Below are positions 16,614 to 24,217 of a stretch of DNA of 64,000 nt, in pieces. Source of the stretch: Lachnospiraceae bacterium UBA7205. GTDB lineage: Bacteria > Bacillota > Clostridia > Lachnospirales > Lachnospiraceae. The position numbers and the translations under genes are program-made. The stretch lies in contig DKUL01000003.1 of the NCBI GenBank assembly GCA_002490665.1, positions 69,779-133,778 on the forward strand, in the 5' to 3' direction. The notes beneath the pieces were generated by a model that was not told the DNA's origin, made no database searches, and saw nothing but the letters and a program-made list of their open reading frames with translations. The first letter of the stretch is position 1. Each line of letters opens with the position of its first letter.

Positions 16614-17492
16614 ATGAAACGATATTTGGGGGCTTTTTCTTTGAGGCGGTGGATGGGATTCTGCATGGCTGTGTGTCTGATGCTTAGCCTGACGCGGGGC
16701 GTTGCGGTAAAGGCGAAGGAGACAGAGACTGCTTACAAAATCATGGTCAATCGTGCAGCGAATTGTGTAACTGTGTATGAAAAGGATGCCGACGGAGTCT
16801 TTTGCGTACCTGTCAAGGCATTTGTATGTTCCTGTGGAAAGGAAGGACATGAGACACCGCTTGGCACATTTCAGACAAGCAATTATTACCAGTGGCGCCT
16901 GATGGTGGATGGCACTTATGGTCATTATGCGGTTCGCTTTTACAAGGGAATCATGTTCCATTCCATACCATATTACACGAAGAATGCCGGAAATATGGAG
17001 TGGGAGCAGTTTAACCTGCTGGGCGAGGCCGCATCGCTTGGGTGTGTGCGGCTTACGTGTGCGGACGCGAAATGGATTTATGATAACTGCGGGGAAGGGA
17101 CGGAGGTTGTCGTGTATGATGACGCCGAGAACCCGGGACCGCTGGGAAAGCCTTCCGAGATAAAGCTTGCGGCGGAAAATCCGATGAGAAAGTGGGATCC
17201 CACCGACACCAGCAGCAAAAATCCATGGAATGTATTTCGTCCGACAATCTATTTGATGGACAGTCTGGAGGATGAGGTGCTCCGGCTTCCTGTAGGTGCG
17301 TCACAGCATGACATCTACGATGCAGTCGGCTTAAAGGACTTCACAGGTGATATCTGTGACATGGGAGAGTACACAATCCGTATATCCGGGAAGTATGATT
17401 TGAACAGGGAAGGAATTTATCAGGTATCTGTATGTGGTGTCGGAATGCAGGGGATTCGGACGGAGCGGAACATGACACTTTATGTAGGGTAA
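16614..17492 (+). CDS. L,D-transpeptidase (YkuD domain), exported
   Basis: 292 residues. The start at 16614 follows GGGGGGAG; the protein then begins with a signal peptide (about 30 residues). The YkuD catalytic domain covers about residues 42-165: ETPLGTF, the HSIPYYT histidine and the active-site block SLGCVRLTC with Cys144. Such enzymes form 3-3 peptidoglycan cross-links or attach proteins to peptidoglycan, and are inhibited only by some beta-lactams. The C-terminal 100 residues (about 195-290) look like an Ig-like beta domain. A bidirectional stem-loop separates it from the convergent lipoprotein gene. Confidence 0.9.
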   Translation: MKRYLGAFSLRRWMGFCMAVCLMLSLTRGVAVKAKETETAYKIMVNRAANCVTVYEKDADGVFCVPVKAFVCSCGKEGHETPLGTFQTSNYYQWRLMVDGTYGHYAVRFYKGIMFHSIPYYTKNAGNMEWEQFNLLGEAASLGCVRLTCADAKWIYDNCGEGTEVVVYDDAENPGPLGKPSEIKLAAENPMRKWDPTDTSSKNPWNVFRPTIYLMDSLEDEVLRLPVGASQHDIYDAVGLKDFTGDICDMGEYTIRISGKYDLNREGIYQVSVCGVGMQGIRTERNMTLYVG

Positions 17493-17500
17493 AACGGTAT

Positions 17501-17528
17501 GAGTAGGGGAAATGCGCTTCCCCTACTC
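17501..17528. terminator. Family B hairpin used as convergent terminator
   Basis: GAGTAGGGGAA (17501-17511), 6-base loop, TTCCCCTACTC (17518-17528): perfect 11-bp stem between convergent genes, same core as the palindromes at 6545 and 14816. Confidence 0.8.
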
Positions 17529-17531
17529 GTT

Positions 17532-18557
17532 TCATTTTGCCTGGCTGGAAAAGGTGTTGTCTACCAGGTCTTCATATGGAACGTAATGTTCCAGCTCTCC
17601 TGCTTCCATTAAAATATTCTGAAGGAGGGTAAAGCTGTCCTCCGTAAACACAAGGTCTTTTTTCCAGGTGTCCTGTGTCTGGTAACGTGTTACGATTGTG
17701 GTAATGGTCTCAAGCTCTGTCTCCGGGAACTGATTTTTAATAACAGATGCTATTTCTTCGGCAGAGTGGCTTGACACATAGTCCATGCCCTTTTGGAGCG
17801 CCTTGGTAAATGCAAGCAGGGTATCAGGGTTTTCTGCGATATAGCTTTTTCTGGCGCTGAATGCCGTGTAGGGCACATATCCGGAATCGACGCCGAGGGA
17901 TGCCACGATGTATCCGGTCTGCTGGGTTTCAAGGGAGGTGGCATGCGGTTCAAATTCCACGGTGAAGTCGGCATAGCCGGCATCGCCTGCCTTTGCGCCG
18001 GCGAAGGCTGCGGCAGTGGAGCCAAAATCGATGCTCGTGTCAATTGTAAGGTCTGTCTCCGGGTCAATATGGTTCATTTTTAGGATATACTCAAATACCA
18101 TCTGGGGCATTCCGCCTTTGCGTCCGCCGAGCACGTATGTCCCTTTCAGCATATTCCAGTCAAAGTTGTCTACGGGAGTCCGGCTTACAAGGAAGTTTCC
18201 TGCGCGCTGGGTCAGCTGCGCAAAGTTGACGGCGTAGTCCTGGGCGCCCTGAAGATATGTATAGATGGATGCCTCGCTCCCCATAAAGCCGATGTCTGCT
18301 TCGCCGGTGAGCAGTGCAGTCATGGTTTTGTCCGCGCCGTACCCGGTCACAAGTTCAAGGTCGATACCTTCGTCTGCAAAATATCCCTCTTCAATGGCAA
18401 CATACATCGGGGCATAAAAAATCGAATGTGCCACTTCATTTAATGTAACTTTTGTGAGACCGCCCGCACTGTTTTTTTCGCGCGCACAGCCACAGAGTAC
18501 TGACGAAAGAACCAAAACGGTTATCAGAAAGGCGGATAAGGCTCTCCTTATTTTCAT
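17532..18557 (-). CDS. Orphan NMT1/SsuA-like substrate-binding lipoprotein
   Basis: A 341-residue ABC-type binding protein of the SsuA/TauA/THI5-like group, which carries sulfonates, nitrate-like anions or thiamine precursors. The start at 18557 is preceded by AGGTGATTACC, and the protein then has a lipoprotein signal with Cys in the VLCGC region (Cys24). Family features: HSIFYAPMYVAIEEGYFADEGIDLELVTGYGADKTMTALLTGEADIGFMG, spanning about residues 42-92, the part that binds the ligand in NMT1-like proteins. No permease or ATPase gene lies beside it, so it must work with a transporter encoded elsewhere or is a remnant. Ligand unknown. Confidence 0.88.
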   Translation of the reverse strand: MKIRRALSAFLITVLVLSSVLCGCAREKNSAGGLTKVTLNEVAHSIFYAPMYVAIEEGYFADEGIDLELVTGYGADKTMTALLTGEADIGFMGSEASIYTYLQGAQDYAVNFAQLTQRAGNFLVSRTPVDNFDWNMLKGTYVLGGRKGGMPQMVFEYILKMNHIDPETDLTIDTSIDFGSTAAAFAGAKAGDAGYADFTVEFEPHATSLETQQTGYIVASLGVDSGYVPYTAFSARKSYIAENPDTLLAFTKALQKGMDYVSSHSAEEIASVIKNQFPETELETITTIVTRYQTQDTWKKDLVFTEDSFTLLQNILMEAGELEHYVPYEDLVDNTFSSQAK

Positions 18558-18617
18558 GGTAATCACCTGTTTCCTTTTTTTTAGTATATGTGGGGAAAGA
18601 AAAAAGGTGTGAAAAGC

Positions 18618-18646
18618 TTTAAAAAAGGTAGAAATTTTGGTATACT
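18618..18646 (+). promoter_or_regulatory. Possible promoter of helicase gene
   Basis: TTTAAA (18618-18623), 17-bp spacer ending in an extended -10 element TGGTATACT (-10 at 18641-18646). Confidence 0.45.
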
Positions 18647-18708
18647 GGAAAAACATAGTGTTTGGATTTTGACAGGGCATATTTAGAAAATAAGAAAGGA
18701 TTGAAACC

Positions 18709-21195
18709 ATGAGCCTTTATGATACATTGAATGAACAGCAGAAAAAGGGAGTTTTTACCACGGAAGGCCCCGTGCTTATCCTTGCCGGCGCGGGTAGCGG
18801 GAAAACGAGCGTGCTCACAAGGCGTATTGCATACCTGATAGAAAACAAAGGCGTGAATCCATGGAACATTCTGGCGATTACCTTCACAAACAAGGCGGCG
18901 GGGGAGATGCGTGACAGGGTCGATAGTATTGTCGGATTTGGTTCGGAGAGCATATGGGTCTCCACGTTCCACGCAACCTGTGTGCGGATTCTCCGGAGAT
19001 ATATTGACAGAATCGGATATGACCACAGTTTTACGATTTATGACACCGATGATTCCAGGAGTGTGATGAAGGATGTGTGCAAGAGGCTGGATATTGACAC
19101 AAAACAATTGAAGGAGCGGACGATTCTGGGGGCAATATCCTCGGCAAAGGACAATCTTGTTACTACGACGGAGTATGAAAGGTCTGCCGTTGGGGATTAT
19201 ATCAAAAAGCGAATATCGGCGGCGTATGCGGAGTACCAGCTTACGTTAAAGAAAAATAACGCCCTTGATTTTGACGATTTGATTGGAAAGACGGTCGAGC
19301 TGTTCAGGAGCTGTCCGGATGTGCTGGAAAACTACCAGAACCGTTTTCAATATATTATGGTGGACGAGTACCAGGACACCAACACGGCGCAGTTTGAGCT
19401 GATACGGCTTCTGGCAGAGAAGAACCAAAATCTCTGCGTTGTCGGGGATGATGACCAGTCCATATACAAGTTCAGGGGGGCAAACATTCGGAATATCCTC
19501 GATTTTGAACAGGTTTATCCGGATGCGGCAGTCATTAAGCTGGAGCAGAATTACCGCTCCACGCAGAATGTCCTTGATGCGGCGAATGCGGTTATCAAAA
19601 ACAATGTTGCGCGCAAGGATAAGGCACTGTGGACGGATAAGGGCGCCGGAAACCGCATCCACTTCCGGCAGTTTGACAATGCCTATGAGGAAGCAGAGTA
19701 CATAGCAGGTGATATTAAACGAAAAAAACGTGAGCTGGTAAGCGATTACAGCCAGTGTGCGGTGCTTTACAGGACGAATGCGCAGTCACGTCTTTTGGAG
19801 GAGAGCTTTGTCGCACTGAACATTCCCTATAACGTGGTGGGCGGTGTAAATTTCTATGCGAGAAAAGAGATTAAGGACATTCTGGCGTATTTAAAGACGA
19901 TTGACAACGGCAGGGATGACCTGGCAGTAAAGCGAATCATCAATGTGCCAAGGCGGGGAATCGGCGCTGCGAGCATTGCAAAGGTACAGGATTATGCGGA
20001 TCATATGGGGCTGAGTTTTTTTGAGGCATTACAGCAGGTAGACGACATACCTGCCATGGCGAAAGGGAAATCGGCGGATAAGCTCAGGGACTTTGCGACG
20101 ATGATTCGGATGTTCCGCACAAAAATGCAGTCAGGTTCCCTGGAAGATTTAATATCAGGTGTTATAGAAACGACAGGCTACGTGAAGGAGCTTGAGGATT
20201 CCGATGAGGATGATGCGGAAGACAGAATGGAGAATATTGATGAACTCATTACGAAGCTGGTAAGCTTTGAGATGGAGCGGGAGGAACGCGGCGAGGAAGC
20301 CACGCTTTCGGCATTCCTTGAGGAGGTTGCGCTGGTGGCTGACATAGACGGAGTTGGCAAGGATGACAACAAGGTACTGCTGATGACGCTCCACAGTGCA
20401 AAAGGGCTTGAGTTTTCACAGGTGTATTTGTCGGGGCTTGAAGATGGCATTTTCCCAAGTTATATGACAATTACTTCGGACAATCCGGAGGACATTGAGG
20501 AGGAACGGCGCCTTGCCTACGTGGGAATCACGCGCGCAAAGGAGGATTTGACCATCACGTATGCAAAGGCGCGTATGATCCGGGGGGAGACACAGTACAA
20601 TGCCGTGAGCCGTTTCGTGAAGGAAATTCCGGACAGGCTTCTTGACAATAAGCTGCCATCTGCAAAAAGACGGGATGCGGATGATTATGGCAGCGATTCC
20701 TACCAGAAAAGTATCTTTCAGGCGAAACCATTCCAGGCAGATCCGGCAAAAAGCGGAGGGAACAGCTGGATGGAAGCAGCATCATACCTTGATGAATATA
20801 ACCGGAAGGCGGCAGCCAAGCCGGTGCAGAGACGAGAACAGCTGAGTGACACGGTGTTTGACAAGCCAAAAAGCAGCAGTGCGCCTGCTGTGAAAAAGGA
20901 TTTGTCTGAAATTCTGGCATCCCGTCCGAAAGCCGTCGTCCGAAAAAAGGAAACACCTGACGCAAATAAACCATATATTGCTAAATCACTGGACGGCCTC
21001 ACGAAAGGAGCGCCGGTCATGGCGGCAGGCGGTCCGGGGTATGCGGAAGGCGACAGGGTGCAGCATGTCAAGTACGGTGCGGGCACTGTCCTGAATATTG
21101 TGCAGGACACAAGGGATTACAAGGTAACTGTAAATTTTGACGGTTACGGCAACAAAATTATGTATGCGGCGTTTGCAAAGCTGAAAAAGTTATAG
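18709..21195 (+). CDS. pcrA: ATP-dependent DNA helicase PcrA/UvrD
   Basis: An 828-residue superfamily 1A 3'-5' helicase for nucleotide excision repair, replication and removal of stalled RNA polymerase. It begins SLYDTLNEQQKKGV, with the Q motif, then Walker A GAGSGKT (about 27-33), motif Ia FTNKAAGEM, Walker B DEYQDT (about 219-224), motif III VVGDDDQSIYKFRGA, motif IV NYRS, motif V TLHSAKGLEF and motif VI AYVGITRA. After a low-complexity linker (about 655-770), the C-terminal Tudor-like domain (YAEGDRVQHVKYGAGTV to the end) is the RNA-polymerase-binding module of PcrA. GAAAGGATTG precedes the ATG. Confidence 0.96.
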   Translation: MSLYDTLNEQQKKGVFTTEGPVLILAGAGSGKTSVLTRRIAYLIENKGVNPWNILAITFTNKAAGEMRDRVDSIVGFGSESIWVSTFHATCVRILRRYIDRIGYDHSFTIYDTDDSRSVMKDVCKRLDIDTKQLKERTILGAISSAKDNLVTTTEYERSAVGDYIKKRISAAYAEYQLTLKKNNALDFDDLIGKTVELFRSCPDVLENYQNRFQYIMVDEYQDTNTAQFELIRLLAEKNQNLCVVGDDDQSIYKFRGANIRNILDFEQVYPDAAVIKLEQNYRSTQNVLDAANAVIKNNVARKDKALWTDKGAGNRIHFRQFDNAYEEAEYIAGDIKRKKRELVSDYSQCAVLYRTNAQSRLLEESFVALNIPYNVVGGVNFYARKEIKDILAYLKTIDNGRDDLAVKRIINVPRRGIGAASIAKVQDYADHMGLSFFEALQQVDDIPAMAKGKSADKLRDFATMIRMFRTKMQSGSLEDLISGVIETTGYVKELEDSDEDDAEDRMENIDELITKLVSFEMEREERGEEATLSAFLEEVALVADIDGVGKDDNKVLLMTLHSAKGLEFSQVYLSGLEDGIFPSYMTITSDNPEDIEEERRLAYVGITRAKEDLTITYAKARMIRGETQYNAVSRFVKEIPDRLLDNKLPSAKRRDADDYGSDSYQKSIFQAKPFQADPAKSGGNSWMEAASYLDEYNRKAAAKPVQRREQLSDTVFDKPKSSSAPAVKKDLSEILASRPKAVVRKKETPDANKPYIAKSLDGLTKGAPVMAAGGPGYAEGDRVQHVKYGAGTVLNIVQDTRDYKVTVNFDGYGNKIMYAAFAKLKKL

Positions 21196-21301
21196 TGTTC
21201 CTTGTAACAGGAAGCCGAAAGCTGAACTGTTACGAACTGTTACAATTTTAGTATAACTTTAGCAATAAAAAGGTAGTAAAATTGGCGAAATAGTGATATG
21301 A

Positions 21302-21403
21302 TATATATAACGTGGCTATTTAGTGGTGAATCGAGCTTTGAATAGCTATTATGTTATGACTGCATAACATAACTTTATGGGCGCGACGAATAGCGCCTGT
21401 TAT
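21302..21403 (+). promoter_or_regulatory. Structured leader with three successive hairpins
   Basis: Downstream of an AT-rich promoter-like stretch, three hairpins follow in line: GCTATT/AATAGC (21315-21320 with 21341-21346), a perfect ATGTTATG/CATAACAT (21351-21358 with 21363-21370), and ATAAC...GGCGC/GCGCC...GTTAT (21369-21403). No T-run follows. They occupy the leader of the 21448 gene; I do not recognise a known riboswitch. Confidence 0.5.
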
Positions 21404-21447
21404 AAAAAGCTATATTTTATATTAAAGAAACGAAAGGGGCTTTTGAA

Positions 21448-21771
21448 ATGAAAAAGTGGGATGAATTGGTAGATTACCTGCAGGACAAAAATTTAGTGGG
21501 TAATGATATCCTGAGCAAGTACTATTCAAAAAATGAAATTAAGAAAGACAATGAGAAGAAGTGCAACACATTACTCTGGGCGCTTGCCATCGTCGGCGCA
21601 GTTGCCGCAGTAGCAGCCATTGCGTATGCAGTATACCGCTATATGACACCGGACTATCTGGATGATTTCGATGACGAGTTTGACGATGACTTTGAGGATG
21701 ACTTCTTTGATGATGAGGAAGACGAGGAACAGGAGTCAGCTAAGGAGAATGAGTACACGACTGTGAAATAA
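21448..21771 (+). CDS. Small membrane protein with acidic cytoplasmic or surface tail
   Basis: 107 residues, CGAAAGGGG upstream. The N-terminus is amphipathic (MKKWDELVDYLQDKNLVGND, then a Lys-rich segment); one membrane helix at about 49-70 (TLLWALAIVGAVAAVAAIAYA) is followed by an extremely acidic tail of about 35 residues made of DD, FDD and EDEEE runs, with hardly any basic residues. I do not recognise the family. An anchor for a metal-binding, Ca-binding or electrostatic partner-binding tail is conceivable but unproven. It follows a long, structured leader, suggesting post-transcriptional control. Confidence 0.8.
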   Translation: MKKWDELVDYLQDKNLVGNDILSKYYSKNEIKKDNEKKCNTLLWALAIVGAVAAVAAIAYAVYRYMTPDYLDDFDDEFDDDFEDDFFDDEEDEEQESAKENEYTTVK

Positions 21772-21847
21772 GTTACACAGGTGCGATAATGGGGTGCTGG
21801 GAAGCCAGCACTCCATTTTTACGGTATGGGTGTTATTTTATGCGCAG

Positions 21848-21888
21848 ACCCATGCAGGGGAAATATGCCGCTAAGGCGGTGCATGGGT
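21848..21888. repeat. Palindromic repeat family C, copy 1
   Basis: ACCCATGCA (21848-21856) and TGCATGGGT (21880-21888) are perfect arms around a second small stem (GCC/GGC). A related palindrome lies at 59271-59309. This copy precedes the methyltransferase start. Confidence 0.6.
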
Positions 21889-21957
21889 TGCGCGGTGCGT
21901 GGGGAAGACGGCTCTTCCCTGCCTAATTTATGGAAAATGACGGAATTGGAGGTTTGG

Positions 21958-23385
21958 ATGAAGAAAGGCCAGATTTGTGAAGGATATGTGCAGCGGATTG
22001 ATTTTCCGAATAAAGGTGTTATTTTATGTGGGGAAGAAACAGTCATTGTGAAGAACGTACTTCCCGGACAGAAGGTTTCCTTTGTGATAAACAAAAAACG
22101 GAAGGGGAAGGCAGAAGGCAGGGTGCTGGAAGTAATGGAAAAGGCACCGTATGAAATGGAGGATGCCTGTCCGCATTTTGGATTGTGCGGCGGCTGCAGT
22201 TACCAAAGTGTTCCATATGAGAGACAGCTTGCAATAAAAGAAAGCCAGGTGAAGCGCCTGCTCAGCCCTGCTTTTGAAAAACAGATGTTACTGAATGGAG
22301 CCGGGACGGACACGGAACAATATATGGATGGTATTTTTGAGGGAATAAAGGCGAGTCCTGTACAGTATGACTACAGGAATAAGATGGAGTTTTCCTTTGG
22401 GGATGCGTATAAGGACGGACCGCTTGCGTTGGGTATGCACAGGCGGGGAAGCTTTTATGATATTGTGTCTGTGCGGGAGTGCCGCATCGTGGACGAGGAT
22501 TATAGAAAGGTACTGGCATGTGTCCTGGACTATTTTACAGAAAAAAACAGCAGTTATTTCCATAGAATCCGCCATGAGGGTTACCTAAGGCACCTGCTTG
22601 TCAGAAAAGCGCAGAAAACAGGCGAGATGCTGATTGCACTCGTGACAACCACACAGGAGGCACATGACCTGGAACCGCTGGTGGCACGGCTGCTGGCACT
22701 GCCGCTAAAAGGAAAGATAACAGGTGTGCTCCACACAAAGAATGATTCCCTTGCGGATGTTGTACAGAGCGATGAGACTGTTATTTTATATGGGCAGGAT
22801 TATTTTTATGAGGAATTGCTGGGACTTCGTTTTCAGATTTCCCTGTTTTCTTTTTTCCAGACGAATACATTGGGCGCAGAGGTCTTGTATGAGACTGTCC
22901 GCGATTTTTTAGGAGATATTTCCGGTGACGGCAGGAACGACAAGGTAGTATTCGATTTGTACAGTGGCACAGGAACCATTGCCCAGCTTTTGGCACCCGT
23001 CGCAAAGGAAGTGATTGGTGTGGAGATCGTGGAGGAGGCTGTGCTGGCGGCGCGGCAGAATGCAGAACGGAACGGACTGGGCAACTGTGTGTTTATCGCG
23101 GGGGATGTGCTAAAGGTGCTTGATGACATTGCAGAAAAACCGGATTTTATCGTACTTGACCCGCCGCGTGACGGCATTCATCCCAAAGCGCTTCGAAAAA
23201 TTATTGATTACCAGGTGGACAGGATTGTGTACATAAGCTGTAAACCCACAAGTCTTGGGCGGGATTTGGAGATGCTGATTGATGGAGGATACCGGATGGA
23301 AAGGGCAGTGGCAGTCGACCAGTTTCCGGGGACGGTGCATGTGGAGACAATCGTAAAACTTTCCCTGAAAAATCAGCATTCTTAG
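21958..23385 (+). CDS. rlmD: 23S rRNA (uracil-5-)-methyltransferase, RlmD/TrmA family
   Basis: 475 residues; the start at 21958 follows GGAGG, and an in-frame extension upstream only covers a palindromic repeat. An N-terminal TRAM-like domain (GYVQRIDFPNKG) is followed by the iron-sulfur Cys cluster CPHFGLCGGC (Cys71, 77, 80). The methyltransferase domain has the SAM motif FDLYSGTGTIAQLLA (about 334), DPPRDG (401-406) and the catalytic Cys in YISCKPTSLGRDLEML (Cys427), so it is a complete enzyme. Firmicutes RlmCD-type enzymes methylate U747 and/or U1939 of 23S rRNA; which site this one uses cannot be read from sequence. Confidence 0.93.
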   Translation: MKKGQICEGYVQRIDFPNKGVILCGEETVIVKNVLPGQKVSFVINKKRKGKAEGRVLEVMEKAPYEMEDACPHFGLCGGCSYQSVPYERQLAIKESQVKRLLSPAFEKQMLLNGAGTDTEQYMDGIFEGIKASPVQYDYRNKMEFSFGDAYKDGPLALGMHRRGSFYDIVSVRECRIVDEDYRKVLACVLDYFTEKNSSYFHRIRHEGYLRHLLVRKAQKTGEMLIALVTTTQEAHDLEPLVARLLALPLKGKITGVLHTKNDSLADVVQSDETVILYGQDYFYEELLGLRFQISLFSFFQTNTLGAEVLYETVRDFLGDISGDGRNDKVVFDLYSGTGTIAQLLAPVAKEVIGVEIVEEAVLAARQNAERNGLGNCVFIAGDVLKVLDDIAEKPDFIVLDPPRDGIHPKALRKIIDYQVDRIVYISCKPTSLGRDLEMLIDGGYRMERAVAVDQFPGTVHVETIVKLSLKNQHS

Positions 23386-23531
23386 GCATTACAAAGGGCG
23401 AAGATGTAGTTTTGCCTACGTCGTGCCAACGCCGGATTCAGATGCTGGCATCGCATTCTTTGCAAAGGAAGTCGATTAGAGGCTTATTGATTCATAGACC
23501 AATAGGTACAGGACTCTGCCAGAACTGTTGA

Positions 23532-23816
23532 ATGAAAAACTGCCTGTGTGTTGATACTAAATTGCAGGGGAGTATGGATGACACAATCCCCAAAAGGTAT
23601 GTATTACGCCTGAAACGGTGGGAGCTTCCGGGTTTTCAGGGGAAACAAGTCCTATTCAATGCCAGAAGTGAATCCGCATTGGAGAAAAAATCTTTCAGGG
23701 AAGGCACGGAACACAGGCGTATCGTGATACCAGCAGCATGGTTTTATGAATGGAACCGAAATAAGGAAAAGAATATTTTTTACAGAAAAGGAGAGTCAGT
23801 ACTCTTTGTGGTTTGA
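23532..23816 (+). pseudogene. Truncated SRAP/YedK-family gene
   Basis: 94 codons align with the middle of SRAP proteins (HMCES/YedK), which protect abasic sites in single-stranded DNA: RWELPGFQGKQVLFNARSES, then EHRRIVIPAAWFYEWNR. The first residues lack the essential MCGR(F/Y) start whose Cys2 forms the DNA-protein crosslink, and the frame stops at GESVLFVV, before the rest of the domain (a further about 80-100 residues including the HDRMP His). There is no good ribosome binding site. A short upstream stretch (about 23395-23425, reading GEDVVLPT) may be a decayed remnant of the same gene. It is called a pseudogene. Confidence 0.75.
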
Positions 23817-24217
23817 CTTGAATAAAAAAAACAGGACAAAAATTACTTGAATTTTTGTCCTGTTTTTTTTGTCAGATTTTATAGATACATAGCATGAAAA
23901 GTACTTCTATCCACTCGCGGCAGAGGCTGCTTCGCGGAGAAGTACTAAGTTTCACGCCGAAAAATACTCTGGCCTGCCAAACAAAAAAACAGCACCTAAA
24001 TAAAAAATGGCACACTGAAATTTACATTGGATTTTTTTATGCTAATGAATAACAGAAATTGTGTGAAACAAATAAAGAGGGTGCGGACAAATGAAACAAA
24101 AAGGACACAGGAGAAAAGGCAATTGTGCCAAAGCTGCGGGAATCTGAGGCAAGAATGCTGTACCAGACAGGACTTATATGGGCTGGCAGGCATGAAAAAT
24201 AAGAAAGGATTACAATT
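23817..24217. other. Intergenic region with long palindrome
   Basis: About 400 bp without a convincing gene. It holds the terminator above and a separate palindrome at about 23895-23954: outer TGAAA/TTTCA, AGTACTTCT/AGAAGTACT (23900-23908 with 23938-23946), then CGCGGCAG/CTGC..CGCG nested inside. A 60-70 codon frame at 24027-24236 and a short frame ending near 24200 have no ribosome binding site or family match. Confidence 0.6.
23824..23870. terminator. Strong bidirectional terminator
   Basis: Perfect 20-bp arms (23824-23843 and 23851-23870) with an 8-A tract, ACAGGACAAAAAT core and 8-T tract, loop of 7. Confidence 0.92.

Noticed and set aside
21826..21957. N-terminal extension of the rRNA methyltransferase
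   Set aside because: In frame, but it consists of a palindromic repeat, and the downstream ATG at 21958 has a proper GGAGG site and starts at the conserved TRAM region.
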